NCBI RefSeq assembly: GCF_900112235.1
Contig: NZ_FOLH01000002.1
Location: 62,001-126,000, forward strand
Source of the DNA: Marinospirillum celere
Lineage (GTDB): Bacteria; Pseudomonadota; Gammaproteobacteria; Pseudomonadales; Halomonadaceae
Direction: 5' to 3'
DNA: 64,000 bases
Part shown: positions 16,072 through 25,366 of the stretch, in pieces
Numbering within the stretch: position 1 is the stretch's first letter
Layout: every line of letters begins with the position of its first letter
Program-made: the position numbers and the translations under genes
Notes under the pieces: model-generated
Told to the model about the DNA's origin: nothing
Databases searched by the model: none
The model's input: only the letters and a program-made list of their open reading frames with translations

Positions 16072-18537
16072 TTAGTCTTTCTTAGCCTTTTTCTTTTTTT
16101 CGCGTTCTTTTTTACCGGGTCTTTTTTTACGTTTGCTGCCTGCTTCCTTGTTTTTGTCTTTATCCTTTTTCTTTTTGGTTTTTTTCTTGCCGGGTGCTTC
16201 GGGCTCCAGGGCAACTTGAGGTTCGCTGGTGACGACCGGACTGACCGGCTGACGTTTTGGCTGACGCTGCCTGGGTTGGCGTGCCGGTGTGGGTAGGCTT
16301 TCTGTTAGATCAAAATCAATCTTACGGTCATCCAAGTCAACTCGTGAGACGATGACTTCAACCTGATCGCCCAGACGCCAGCTGCGGCCACTGCGTTCAC
16401 CGCGCAGTCGCTGTTTTTCTGGTTCAAAGCGATAGTAGTCACCCGGCAGGGAGCTGATATGCACCAGGCCTTCGACAAAGAAATCATTCAGCTCAATAAA
16501 GAGGCCAAAGCCGACGACTGAAGCGACCCGGCCCATAAAGACTTCGCCGACATGGGCTGAAAGGAATTCACATTTCAGCCAGTCAGTGACATCCCGAACG
16601 GCTTCATCAGCTCTTCTTTCAGCCATGGAGCAGTGTTCGCCCAGCTCCAACATCTGCTGAGGGGTGTAAGGCAGCCACTTTTGCAGGCTTTCTTTGGGAG
16701 TGGAGTCCAGACGTTTGACGTTAGTGGTTTGCTTATCACTTCTTAGCAGGCCGCGAATGGCACGGTGAATCAGTAAGTCTGGGTAGCGACGTATCGGAGA
16801 GGTAAAGTGGGCATAGGCGGGATAGGCCAGACCAAAGTGCCCTTCATTGACGGGTGTGTAAACCGCCTGGCGCATGGACCTGAGCATCATGGTTTGAATG
16901 ATGTCTGCATCGGCCCGACCACGAATGGTTTCAAAGACATCCTGGTAGTCTTGAGGGGTGGGTTTGTCGCCACCACCCAGATGAATACCCAGCTCACCCA
17001 GGAAGGCACGCAGAGTTTCCAAGCGTTCCGCCTTGGGACCTTCATGGACGCGATAGAGCCCGGCCAGTTGGTGTTTTTCCAGAAAACGTGCTGTCGCCAC
17101 GTTGGCAGCCAGCATGCATTCCTCAATGATTTTGTGAGCATCATTACGGACAACGGGCACGATTTTTTCAATTTTGCGGTCCGCACCAAAGACGATGCGG
17201 GTTTCGCGGGTTTCAAAATCGATCGCACCGCGCTGATCTCTTTCTGCACGCAGAGCTTTGTAGAGATTGTGGAGCTCATAAAGTCCAGGCAGCAGTTTTG
17301 AATGATGCTCATAGAGGTATTGAGCGGTATCTGACTCAGGCTCATCCAGAAGGGCGCCAACCTGTGTATAGGTGAGCCTTGCCTGTGAGCGCATGACAGC
17401 TTCATAGAATTTATAACGGGTCAGCTTACCGTCCTTGCTGATGTTCATTTCACAGACCATGCACAGACGGTCAACATCAGGGTTCAAAGAGCAGAGGCCA
17501 TTGGAAAGGGCTTCAGGCAGCATGGGAATCACCTGCCCGGGAAAATAAACCGAAGTGGCTCTTTTGCGTGCTTCCCGATCCAGGGGTGAATCAACCCGGA
17601 CATAGTGGGAGACATCAGCAATGGCAACCCAAAGTTTCCAACCGCCGGTGGTGCTTTTTTGGCAGTAGACCGCATCATCAAAATCCCTGGCATCTTCACC
17701 ATCAATGGTGACCAGGGGGAGGTTGCGCAGATCAACACGATTCTGTTTGTCTTCTTCGAGAACCTTGCTACTCAAGGCATTGGCTTCACGAGTGACTTCA
17801 TCGGGCCAGGTGAAGGGGAGGTCGTAGCTACGCAGGGCAACTTCGATTTCCATGCCCGGTGACATGAAATCACCCAGAATTTCAACCACACGACCAGCAA
17901 CCTTCTTGCGCGGTGCCGGGTGCTCCAGAATTTCCACCTGAACCATCTCACCTTCACTGGCCCCCATTAACTGATCGGGTGGAATCAGGACTTCGTGATG
18001 AAGGGAGGGGTTCTCAGGAATCACTAGGGCAAAACCGCTGGATTGAAATTTCAGGCGGCCGACCAGTTGTGTGACCCCTCTTTCGAGGATTTCGACAATA
18101 ATGCCTTCCCGGCGACCACGGCCATCTTTGCCATCTTCACGGACCAGTACCAGATCGCCATCCCAAACTTTACGGATTTGTTTGTTGTGCAAAAACAAAT
18201 CACCGCCACCCCCTTCAGGAATCAGGAAGCCAAAGCCATCACGATGCGTTTGTACACGGCCTTTGATCAAATCCAGCTTGCTGATCAGGGCATAGGCCCC
18301 ACGGCGATTGGAAAAAAGCTGGTTATCTCTTGCCATGGCAATCAGTCGACGCCGGAGTGCTTCAATTGAATCCTCGTCGGTCATGCCATAGGCGGCGCAG
18401 AGCTGCTCATGAGTCATGGGCCGCCCGGCTTCTTCAAGACACTGGAGGAGATATTCGCGGCTGGGAACCGGGTTGTCATAGGTGCCGGCTTCCCTGAGTG
18501 CTTGAGGGTCTTTTTCCAAAGGCCAGATTGCTGTCAT
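16072..18537 (-). CDS. rnr: Ribonuclease R
   Basis: An 821-residue 3'-5' exoribonuclease that degrades structured RNA. Domains in order: winged-helix HTH (about 25-90), cold-shock/OB domains (GRVQTHRDGFGFLIPE at about 93-108), the RNB catalytic domain with the metal-binding TIDGEDARDFDDAV (about 277-290) and HFTSPIRRYPDLLIHRAI, an S1 domain (GRVASVVGFGLFIELN), and a very lysine-rich tail of about 60 residues. Length is usual for RNase R. The gene is read away from the tRNA-Leu pair and leads the rnr-rlmB operon. Confidence 0.97.
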   Translation of the reverse strand: MTAIWPLEKDPQALREAGTYDNPVPSREYLLQCLEEAGRPMTHEQLCAAYGMTDEDSIEALRRRLIAMARDNQLFSNRRGAYALISKLDLIKGRVQTHRDGFGFLIPEGGGGDLFLHNKQIRKVWDGDLVLVREDGKDGRGRREGIIVEILERGVTQLVGRLKFQSSGFALVIPENPSLHHEVLIPPDQLMGASEGEMVQVEILEHPAPRKKVAGRVVEILGDFMSPGMEIEVALRSYDLPFTWPDEVTREANALSSKVLEEDKQNRVDLRNLPLVTIDGEDARDFDDAVYCQKSTTGGWKLWVAIADVSHYVRVDSPLDREARKRATSVYFPGQVIPMLPEALSNGLCSLNPDVDRLCMVCEMNISKDGKLTRYKFYEAVMRSQARLTYTQVGALLDEPESDTAQYLYEHHSKLLPGLYELHNLYKALRAERDQRGAIDFETRETRIVFGADRKIEKIVPVVRNDAHKIIEECMLAANVATARFLEKHQLAGLYRVHEGPKAERLETLRAFLGELGIHLGGGDKPTPQDYQDVFETIRGRADADIIQTMMLRSMRQAVYTPVNEGHFGLAYPAYAHFTSPIRRYPDLLIHRAIRGLLRSDKQTTNVKRLDSTPKESLQKWLPYTPQQMLELGEHCSMAERRADEAVRDVTDWLKCEFLSAHVGEVFMGRVASVVGFGLFIELNDFFVEGLVHISSLPGDYYRFEPEKQRLRGERSGRSWRLGDQVEVIVSRVDLDDRKIDFDLTESLPTPARQPRQRQPKRQPVSPVVTSEPQVALEPEAPGKKKTKKKKDKDKNKEAGSKRKKRPGKKEREKKKKAKKD

Positions 18538-18675
18538 GCTGGGCTTCCTTCTCGCTTAAAATAGAGGCAAAATGTTTTTTGCAGTGATTTGAGTCTAACA
18601 TGTTGATGGCGATAAAAAGATTAAAAAGAGCTTGCACAGAAAAATTTAACTTGTAGAATACGCAGCCGTTGAGTT

Positions 18676-18762
18676 GCCCAGGTGGCGGAATTGGTAGACG
18701 CGCTGGTTTCAGGTATCAGTGACCGAAAGGTCGTGGAAGTTCGAGTCTTCTCCTGGGCACCA
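18676..18762 (+). tRNA. tRNA-Leu (CAG), copy 1
   Basis: An 87-base class II tRNA with encoded CCA. The acceptor stem GCCCAGG pairs with CCTGGGC, the anticodon stem CTGGT/ATCAG closes the loop TTCAGGT with anticodon CAG, and a long variable arm (TGACCGAAAGGTCG) is followed by the T arm with TTCGAGT. It reads CUG codons. Confidence 0.97.
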
Positions 18763-18791
18763 TCACTCAACACCGCAGGTTATCACTTTAA

Positions 18792-18878
18792 GCCCAGGTG
18801 GCGGAATTGGTAGACGCGCTGGTTTCAGGTATCAGTGACCGAAAGGTCGTGGAAGTTCGAGTCTTCTCCTGGGCACCA
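18792..18878 (+). tRNA. tRNA-Leu (CAG), copy 2
   Basis: Base-for-base identical to the copy 116 bases upstream, with the same anticodon CAG, variable arm and encoded CCA. The 29-base spacer between the copies shows no promoter, so both are probably cut from one transcript. Confidence 0.97.
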
Positions 18879-18971
18879 TCGAAGTGAAACCTTGCAGCCT
18901 TCCCAAGTAGTCCATTCCCCCTTATTTTTAATATTTAAGCGTCCTAAAACTATTGCTTGAGCCCTGTGTTT

Positions 18972-19017
18972 AGCTACCAGTCAGACTCGGTGTTTTACTT
19001 TTTTCTGACTGGCAGCT
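18972..19017. terminator. Long hairpin between tRNA-Leu and the beta-CASP gene
   Basis: A 14-base arm AGCTACCAGTCAGA (18972-18985) is complementary to TCTGACTGGCAGCT (19004-19017) with one mismatch, around an 18-base loop that contains a T-rich run. It sits between converging transcripts and may end one or both, although no T tract follows the stem on the plus strand. Confidence 0.4.
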
Positions 19018-19035
19018 GCTGAGAAGCAGGCCGTT

Positions 19036-20460
19036 TTACGAGCCTTTGCTTAGCGGCGCAAAAGGGTCCAGTAAATCCAGACGATCACCCGCTTCAGGCG
19101 CACGTGCCTGGGTCCAGGGCTTAATGGCTTCAATCAAGGCCTGTTGGGCTTCTTCTTCGCCGTGAACCAGCAACAGCGGCGGTGAATCTTCAAGTTGCCG
19201 ATACCATTCAATCAAACCCTGCTGGTCAGCATGGGCAGAAAAGCCATTGATGGTATGAATTTTGGCTGCTACTTCGATTTCCTCGCCCCAAAGTTTAATG
19301 GTTTTGACGCCTTCGATCAGGCGACGCCCCAGAGTATTTCTGGCCTGAAAGCCAACAAAAACCAAGTGGGTGCTTTCACGCCAGACATGGTTTTTTAGAT
19401 GATGGCGAATTCGTCCCCCTTCGCACATGCCGCTGCCGGCAATAATAATCGCACCTTCCTTGTGCTTGTTAATTTCCATCGATTCTTCTGGCGAGCGGGT
19501 GATGGTCAGGTTGGGTAGCAGGTTTTTGTACTGGTGTTTCTGCCAAAGCTTGCGAGTTTCAGCATCGTAAAGGTCACTGTGATGCGAATAGACTTCCGTG
19601 GCTTCAATGGCCATGGGGCTGTCCAGGAAAATCTGCCAGTTGTGCATTTCCCATTCTTTATAATGCTTGGCAAAGAGATACAGCAACTCCTGGGTGCGTC
19701 CGACAGCAAAGGCAGGAATCAGCAGGTTACCGCCGCCTTCGCGGGCTTTTTTCAGAACCTCGGCCATTTCCTGAAAGCTTTCTTCCCAACTGCGGTGGCA
19801 GCGACCACCATAGGTGCTTTCCATCAAGACAACATCAGCCTGATGTAAGAAGGTTGGGTTACGGAGTATGGGTGCCCCGGCATGGCCCAGGTCACCGGTG
19901 AAGAGGATGCGCCTTTGATGGCCCTGGCCGTCATCGACATCCAGCTGCACGATGGAGGAACCCAGTATGTGCCCGGCATCAAAGAGGGTTGCGGTTACTC
20001 CCTCAGCAACCTGCAGGCTGCTTTCATAATCCATACCACGAAAATGCCTCAGGGCTTTTTCAGCATCTTCTTTAGTGAACAGGGGCTCTATGGGTGGCAG
20101 GTGTTTGCGTTCACGCTTGCGGTTTTGGGTAAAGGCATCCCGCTCATTAATATGCGCTGCATCCATATACATCACCCGGCACATCTCCTGGCAGGCGCGC
20201 TGGGTGTAAATCTTGCCCTTAAAACCCTGTTTGACCAGCAGCGGAATACGGCCACAGTGATCCAGGTGGGAATGGCTCAGCACTACAGCATCAATACTGG
20301 CCGGGTCGAAAGGAAAATCGGCGGCATTTTCCTCGCCATCTTTTGCTTTGCCACCGCCTTGAACCAGCCCGCAATCCAGGAGGACTCGGCTGCGACCAAT
20401 TTCAACCAGGTGACAGGAACCGGTGACTTCCTGAGCCGCGCCTAAAAATTCAATATGCAT
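19036..20460 (-). CDS. Metallo-beta-lactamase/beta-CASP RNA-processing exonuclease family protein
   Basis: A 474-residue soluble protein. The metallo-beta-lactamase core begins at MHIEFLGAAQEVTGSCHLV and has the zinc motif SHSHLDHCGRIP (about 60-71), then FDAGHILGSS and LFTGDLG. The beta-CASP insert and C-terminal motifs follow (LIPAFAVGRTQELLYL, IIAGSGMCEGGRI, TINGFSAHADQQGL). Bacterial members are related to archaeal and eukaryotic CPSF-type nucleases (YSH1 group) and are taken to cut RNA; the substrate here is unknown. It is alone on its strand, converging with the tRNA-Leu genes and divergent from the rhodanese. Confidence 0.9.
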   Translation of the reverse strand: MHIEFLGAAQEVTGSCHLVEIGRSRVLLDCGLVQGGGKAKDGEENAADFPFDPASIDAVVLSHSHLDHCGRIPLLVKQGFKGKIYTQRACQEMCRVMYMDAAHINERDAFTQNRKRERKHLPPIEPLFTKEDAEKALRHFRGMDYESSLQVAEGVTATLFDAGHILGSSIVQLDVDDGQGHQRRILFTGDLGHAGAPILRNPTFLHQADVVLMESTYGGRCHRSWEESFQEMAEVLKKAREGGGNLLIPAFAVGRTQELLYLFAKHYKEWEMHNWQIFLDSPMAIEATEVYSHHSDLYDAETRKLWQKHQYKNLLPNLTITRSPEESMEINKHKEGAIIIAGSGMCEGGRIRHHLKNHVWRESTHLVFVGFQARNTLGRRLIEGVKTIKLWGEEIEVAAKIHTINGFSAHADQQGLIEWYRQLEDSPPLLLVHGEEEAQQALIEAIKPWTQARAPEAGDRLDLLDPFAPLSKGS

Positions 20461-20611
20461 TTCTGCTCCTTAGCTAACAGTGCTTTCATTTTTATAGCAT
20501 GTATCACAGAAGCTGAAGCGGCAAGTGGTAATCAGGTGGCTGCTCACCTGCCCCTAGAGCTGCTAAACTTGAAAGACTTATATCTTCTGGGGTTTTGGCT
20601 GGGTGCTTACT

Positions 20612-21064
20612 ATGCGTTTAATTCTTGCTGTTGTTTTCGTAGGCTTTTTTGCCTTGCAGGCTAAGGCGGAAGTAACTTCTATCTATCCTGACCAGGCGTT
20701 TTTGGATTCAGGTGTGGCTTTGGTTGATATACGCACCTCTTCAGAATGGCAGGAAACCGGACTGGCCGAAGGCGCCCTGCCACTGACCTTCTTTGATGAA
20801 CAGGGACAATACGATGCCCGGACTTTTCTTGAGCAGCTTGAAAAGCATGTCAGTAAAGAGGAACCTCTGGCGATTATTTGTCGAAGTGGGAATCGCACCA
20901 GTGCCATCAGCGATTTTTTAAGTCAGCAGGGCTATCAGGTGATCAACCTTGAAGGTGGAATGAACCATCTATTGGCTCAGGGTTATCAGCCGGTTCCTCT
21001 GGAAACCCGATTGGCCGAGTTAAAAGCAGCAGGTAGTTGTGTCCCTGATCTCCAGGGGTGCTAA
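20612..21064 (+). CDS. Exported rhodanese-domain protein
   Basis: A 150-residue protein with a short signal peptide (MRLILAVVFVGFFALQAKA) and a single rhodanese domain. The active loop is CRSGNRTS with catalytic C90, and ALVDIRTSSEW marks the start of the domain. Such proteins move or bind sulfane sulfur in the periplasm. The ATG at 20612 gives a good signal peptide; a GTG 9 bases upstream is less likely. The gene ends 4 bases before sbcD, so the two may share a transcript, but no functional tie is obvious. Confidence 0.85.
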   Translation: MRLILAVVFVGFFALQAKAEVTSIYPDQAFLDSGVALVDIRTSSEWQETGLAEGALPLTFFDEQGQYDARTFLEQLEKHVSKEEPLAIICRSGNRTSAISDFLSQQGYQVINLEGGMNHLLAQGYQPVPLETRLAELKAAGSCVPDLQGC

Positions 21065-21068
21065 GGGC

Positions 21069-22226
21069 ATGAAGTTTATTCATACGTCTGATTGGCATTT
21101 GGGCCGCATTTTTCATCAAACGTCTTTGCTTGCCGACCAGCAGCATTTGCTGGATCAGGTTTTTAGCCACTTGCAGGAGCAAGAAGCAGATGCCTTGGTC
21201 ATTGCCGGGGATATCTATGATCGCTCGGTTCCGCCTGCCAGTGCAGTAGAGGTGCTGGATGAGTTTTTGGATCGGGTGATTCAGGGTTTGAAGATTCCGG
21301 TGATTCTTATTTCTGGCAACCATGACAGTGCTGAGCGCCTGGGTTTTGGCTCGCGCCAGTTGCAGTCGGCAGGCCTGCATATTCTGGCGGACCTAAAAAC
21401 TGTTGACCAGCCAGTGACCCTGGAAACAGATGGCGTTCAGGTTGATTTCTATGGCCTGCCCTATGCCGACCCCGCTCAAGTAAGAACGCTTTTTGCAGAC
21501 CAGCTAGAGGACGGGCAGGTTCATTGCTTTAATTCAGCTCATCAATTTCTGGTTGAACAAGTCAAGCAGGCGGCGAAAACAGATCGCCCCAAGGTGCTGC
21601 TAAGCCATTGCTTTTTAGATGGTGCTGCCGAATCCGATTCGGAGCGACCTCTTTCCATCGGTGGGGCGGATCGGGTGGACTGGCAGCCGTTGGCGGATTT
21701 TGATTATGTGGCCCTGGGCCATTTGCACTCACCCCAGTACAAGGGCAAGCCGTTTATTCGCTACAGTGGCTCCTTGATGAAGTACAGCTTTTCCGAAGCG
21801 ACCCAGAACAAATCCCTAACGCTGGTGGAAATCAATCAAGAAGGGCTGGTTGGCTTTGAACTCCTGCCCCTGAAGCCTCGCAAAGACCTGCGTATTCTGG
21901 AGGGTGATCTGAAAAGCCTCCTCGAACAGGGCGAAAGTGACCCTCATAACGAAGACTTTCTGCTGGTGCGCCTGACCGATTCAGAAGCTCTGCTGGAGCC
22001 CATGACTCAGCTGCGCCGAGTCTACCCCAATGTTCTGCACTTGGAAAAAACCGGCTTTACCAGCACCAGTGACTTGCAGCTGGCGCGCGAAAAACTCAAG
22101 CGCGGCGAGGTGGATATGTTCCAGGATTTTTTCCATCAGGTGCAGGGTGCGAAGCTTTCTGATGAGCAGCTACAAGTTGTTCGGGATGTGCTTGAAGAAA
22201 TTCGTCAGGAGGAAGCTCAGGGATGA
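21069..22226 (+). CDS. sbcD: Exonuclease subunit SbcD
   Basis: A 385-residue Mre11-type nuclease. Metal-binding phosphodiesterase motifs are HTSDWHLGR (near the N-terminus), VIAGDIYDRSVPP, LISGNHDSAERLGF, LLSHCFLDG and VALGHLHSPQ. With SbcC it opens hairpins and cuts palindromic DNA and protein-blocked ends. I chose ATG 21069 because MKFIHTSDWHLG is the conserved N-terminus and AAGGG lies just upstream. It overlaps sbcC by 4 bases (ATGA). Confidence 0.96.
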   Translation: MKFIHTSDWHLGRIFHQTSLLADQQHLLDQVFSHLQEQEADALVIAGDIYDRSVPPASAVEVLDEFLDRVIQGLKIPVILISGNHDSAERLGFGSRQLQSAGLHILADLKTVDQPVTLETDGVQVDFYGLPYADPAQVRTLFADQLEDGQVHCFNSAHQFLVEQVKQAAKTDRPKVLLSHCFLDGAAESDSERPLSIGGADRVDWQPLADFDYVALGHLHSPQYKGKPFIRYSGSLMKYSFSEATQNKSLTLVEINQEGLVGFELLPLKPRKDLRILEGDLKSLLEQGESDPHNEDFLLVRLTDSEALLEPMTQLRRVYPNVLHLEKTGFTSTSDLQLAREKLKRGEVDMFQDFFHQVQGAKLSDEQLQVVRDVLEEIRQEEAQG

Positions 22227-25200
22227 AACCACGTCAGTTAAGCCTACAAGCCTTCGGCCCCTTTGCCGGGTGTGAAGAACTGGATTTTACCCGCCTGGGT
22301 GAAAGCCCGCTGTTTTTGATCAATGGTCCCACCGGGGCAGGAAAAAGCACTCTTCTGGATGCCCTCTGCTTTGCACTTTATGGCCAGACGACGGGTAATG
22401 ATCGCAGTGGTGCCCAGATGCGTTGTGACCGTGCTGAAGCCAAGAATCTGACCTGGGTTGAGCTGACTTTCAGTCTGGGGCAGCGCAGTTATCGCATTTA
22501 TCGAGCTCCCGAACAGGAAAGGCCCAAGCAAAAAGGAGAAGGCTGGACAACCCAGGCTGCCCGAGTTGAGCTCTATCAACTGGATGCTCAGGAAGGCGAA
22601 AAACTGTTGGGCACTAAAGCAGGTGAAGTGATCAACCATATTCAGGAACTGCTGGGTTTGACTGTTGATCAATTTCGCCAGGTTATGGTGTTGCCCCAGG
22701 GTAAGTTTCGTGAGTTACTTCTGGCCAGTTCACGCGATCGCGAGGCCATTTTCAGCCAGTTGTTTCAAACCCAAATCTATAAACAATTGGAAGATAAGCT
22801 CAAAGCCAGAGCGGGCCAGATTCAGCGGGAGATGCAGGATCATAAGCTGCGGATCAGTGGGATTCTGGAAAGCTGTAAGCTGCACACGGAAGAGGAAGTC
22901 GCCCAGGAGCTACAAGAGCTAAAGCCCCGACACCAGCAGCTACTGGTTCAGAAAAAAGACGCTCAGGAAAAGCACCTACAGGCGGTCAAAGCCAGTAATT
23001 CAGCCCAGCAGTTGCAAGCCCAGTTTTTAACTCTGAACCAATTGAAGACGCAGTATCAGTCGCATCTCGACCAGCAGCCCGCTATTCAGGTTCAAGAGGA
23101 ACAGCTGGCGCTGGATGCTAAGGCACGAAAAATCCAGCCGCAAAAAAATGAATTGGATCGTCTGGAAAAGCATCACCAGCAACTACAAAACCAGCTTCAG
23201 GTGTGCCAGCAAAAATACCAGCAGGCACTGGCCAACAAACAGCAGACTGAAAAGGCTCGCTTGTTGGCGGAAGAAGCCGATAGCAACCAGCGCCCTGGCC
23301 TGCTGCAAGGGCAGCATCGCTTACAGAGTTATCAGGAAAAAGTGGGGCAATTAGCCGAGCAAGAGCGGAAGGTTAACCTGGCTCAAAAGGAGGCAAAAAA
23401 GGCGAATGACACCCTCATTGACCTGCAAGCTCAAGAGCAGCAACTTAAAAAGCAGATTAAAGCTACTGAAGAAGAACTCAGCCAGCTAGCGCAACAGCAG
23501 CAGAATTTGGCCGAAGCGCCTCTGCAACGTGAGCGCTTAAGTCAGCAATTGCAAAGCCGCCAGCGTTTGGAGGAACTGCGCCTTGCGCAGCAAAAGCTAA
23601 GCGAAGATCAGCGCTCTGCACAGGAGCAAGAGCAGCTTGCCCAGCGCTTTTGGCAGGAGCAACAACAAAAAGCTCAAGAGACTGAATATCACTGGCATCT
23701 GGGGCAGGCGGCTGAACTGGCCCAGCAATTATTTCCCGGTCAACCTTGCCCGGTCTGTGGTAGCCAGGAACACCCAGCACCTGCTCAGCCGACCAACCCT
23801 CAAGGCTTGGTTAGTAAAGAGCAGCTGCAGACTGCTCGGCAGGAGGTGGAGAAGGCTGCCAAGCTGCTTCAGGATTGGACCGCCCACTGCCAAGGGCTGG
23901 ATTACCAGTTGCAGGAAAATCATCGCCAGCAGCAGGAGCTCATTGCGGGTTTGCAGGAGTTGGCAGAGCAACCCCTGGCGATCCTGCAGGCAAGTTTTCA
24001 GCAGCTAGTGCAACAGGAGCAGCAGCTAAAAATTGCTCAGCAACGCCAGCAGCAACTGACAGAGCAGCAGCGCCAGTACCAGGAGCAATTCAATGAACTG
24101 GAACCCCAGCTACTGCAAGTACAAAATCGCTGGCAGCAGGCAAATGATGAGCTGGTCACCGAGCAAAGCCTCCTGAACCAATTAGAAAAGGAGCTGCCAG
24201 CCCAACTCCGTACTCGTCAAGCTTTAGCCCAGGCATTGGATAAACTCTCTCAGCAACTCCAGGCTCTGGAGCAGGCCAAAAGCCAAGCCCAGCAACAAGA
24301 CCAGGAGCAAGACAAACAGCTGGCTGCTTGGGTTCAGCAAGAAAAAGACTTACAGGAACAGCTAAGTACTAGCCTTGAAGAGCAGAAGACAGCGGCACAA
24401 AACTGGGAGCAGGCACTAGAGGCGAGCGGCTTTAAGAATAGCGTCTCCTGGCAGGCAGTTCTGCTGGAAGATCAGCAGCTGGAAGTATTTAGCCAGCAGG
24501 TCAATGCCTGGAAGGATAAAAAACATCAACTGGAAGGTAAGCTGGATCAGTTGAAAGAAACGCTGGCTGAGCAAAAACACCCGGATCTGGAGTATTTCAA
24601 GCAGCAGGAAACTGCAGCCGAACAAGCACTCGAGGCGTTGCAAACGGAGTTTCAGCAGCTCGATCAGCGCTGGAATCAATTGCAAGAAACCGCTAAGCGC
24701 TTGGAAAAAGCGCATAGGGAAAACCAAACCTTGGAAGACCGCTACCGGATTTATGGAACCCTGGCTGATGTGGCCACTGGTGCCAGCGGCAGTAAAATCA
24801 GTTTCCAGCGCTTTGTTCTGGGCGTGCTCTTGGATGATGTGCTGGCCCTGGCTTCACGGCGACTCGATCATATGAGCCGAGGCCGCTATTCACTGGTGCG
24901 CTCCCAAGAAACGGGAGGTCGCGGAGCAGCAGGCCTGGATCTGCAGGTTCATGATGCCTACTCGGGCAGGCGTCGTGACGTAGCGACCCTATCCGGTGGC
25001 GAATCCTTCATGGCAGCCTTGTCTCTGGCGCTGGGTTTGTCAGAGGTGGTTCAGGCTTATGCCGGTGGGGTACGCTTGGAAACCCTGTTTATTGACGAAG
25101 GCTTTGGCAGCTTGGATACTGAGACACTTGACCTTGCAGTGGCTACCCTTATGGAGCTGCAAACAGGGGGGCGCATGATTGGCGTGATTTCCCATGTTAG

Positions 25201-25279
25201 CGAGCTAAAAGAACAGTTAAATCAGCGTATTGATGTACTAAGTGACGTGCAGGGCAGCCGTTTATGTCTGCAGGTTTAA
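22223..25279 (+). CDS. sbcC: Exonuclease subunit SbcC
   Basis: A 1018-residue SMC-like ATPase (Rad50 type). The N-terminal Walker A is GPTGAGKSTLLDALCF (about 35-50). Two very long glutamine-rich coiled coils flank a zinc hook CPVCGSQEHP with C509 and C512, almost at the exact middle. The C-terminal ATPase half has LSGGESFMAALSLALGLS and the Walker B strand LFIDEGFGSLD. Together with SbcD it forms the hairpin-cutting nuclease. Overlap with sbcD shows coupling. Glutamine content in the arms is striking but normal for the family. Confidence 0.96.
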   Translation: MKPRQLSLQAFGPFAGCEELDFTRLGESPLFLINGPTGAGKSTLLDALCFALYGQTTGNDRSGAQMRCDRAEAKNLTWVELTFSLGQRSYRIYRAPEQERPKQKGEGWTTQAARVELYQLDAQEGEKLLGTKAGEVINHIQELLGLTVDQFRQVMVLPQGKFRELLLASSRDREAIFSQLFQTQIYKQLEDKLKARAGQIQREMQDHKLRISGILESCKLHTEEEVAQELQELKPRHQQLLVQKKDAQEKHLQAVKASNSAQQLQAQFLTLNQLKTQYQSHLDQQPAIQVQEEQLALDAKARKIQPQKNELDRLEKHHQQLQNQLQVCQQKYQQALANKQQTEKARLLAEEADSNQRPGLLQGQHRLQSYQEKVGQLAEQERKVNLAQKEAKKANDTLIDLQAQEQQLKKQIKATEEELSQLAQQQQNLAEAPLQRERLSQQLQSRQRLEELRLAQQKLSEDQRSAQEQEQLAQRFWQEQQQKAQETEYHWHLGQAAELAQQLFPGQPCPVCGSQEHPAPAQPTNPQGLVSKEQLQTARQEVEKAAKLLQDWTAHCQGLDYQLQENHRQQQELIAGLQELAEQPLAILQASFQQLVQQEQQLKIAQQRQQQLTEQQRQYQEQFNELEPQLLQVQNRWQQANDELVTEQSLLNQLEKELPAQLRTRQALAQALDKLSQQLQALEQAKSQAQQQDQEQDKQLAAWVQQEKDLQEQLSTSLEEQKTAAQNWEQALEASGFKNSVSWQAVLLEDQQLEVFSQQVNAWKDKKHQLEGKLDQLKETLAEQKHPDLEYFKQQETAAEQALEALQTEFQQLDQRWNQLQETAKRLEKAHRENQTLEDRYRIYGTLADVATGASGSKISFQRFVLGVLLDDVLALASRRLDHMSRGRYSLVRSQETGGRGAAGLDLQVHDAYSGRRRDVATLSGGESFMAALSLALGLSEVVQAYAGGVRLETLFIDEGFGSLDTETLDLAVATLMELQTGGRMIGVISHVSELKEQLNQRIDVLSDVQGSRLCLQV

Positions 25280-25366
25280 TGGAAATTAAATTTCCTGTTC
25301 ATTGCTGTTTACCGGATGCTTAACTAACATGCCAATAGGTCAGTTCTTTCTACAGGATGGTGGACA

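Noticed and set aside
16807..17301. A 164-codon plus-strand frame opposite rnr
   Set aside because: It lies within the RNB catalytic domain of rnr and shows no domain or ribosome site of its own.
19882..20445. A 187-codon plus-strand frame opposite the beta-CASP gene
   Set aside because: The minus-strand gene has all catalytic motifs in this span; the opposite frame is a shadow.
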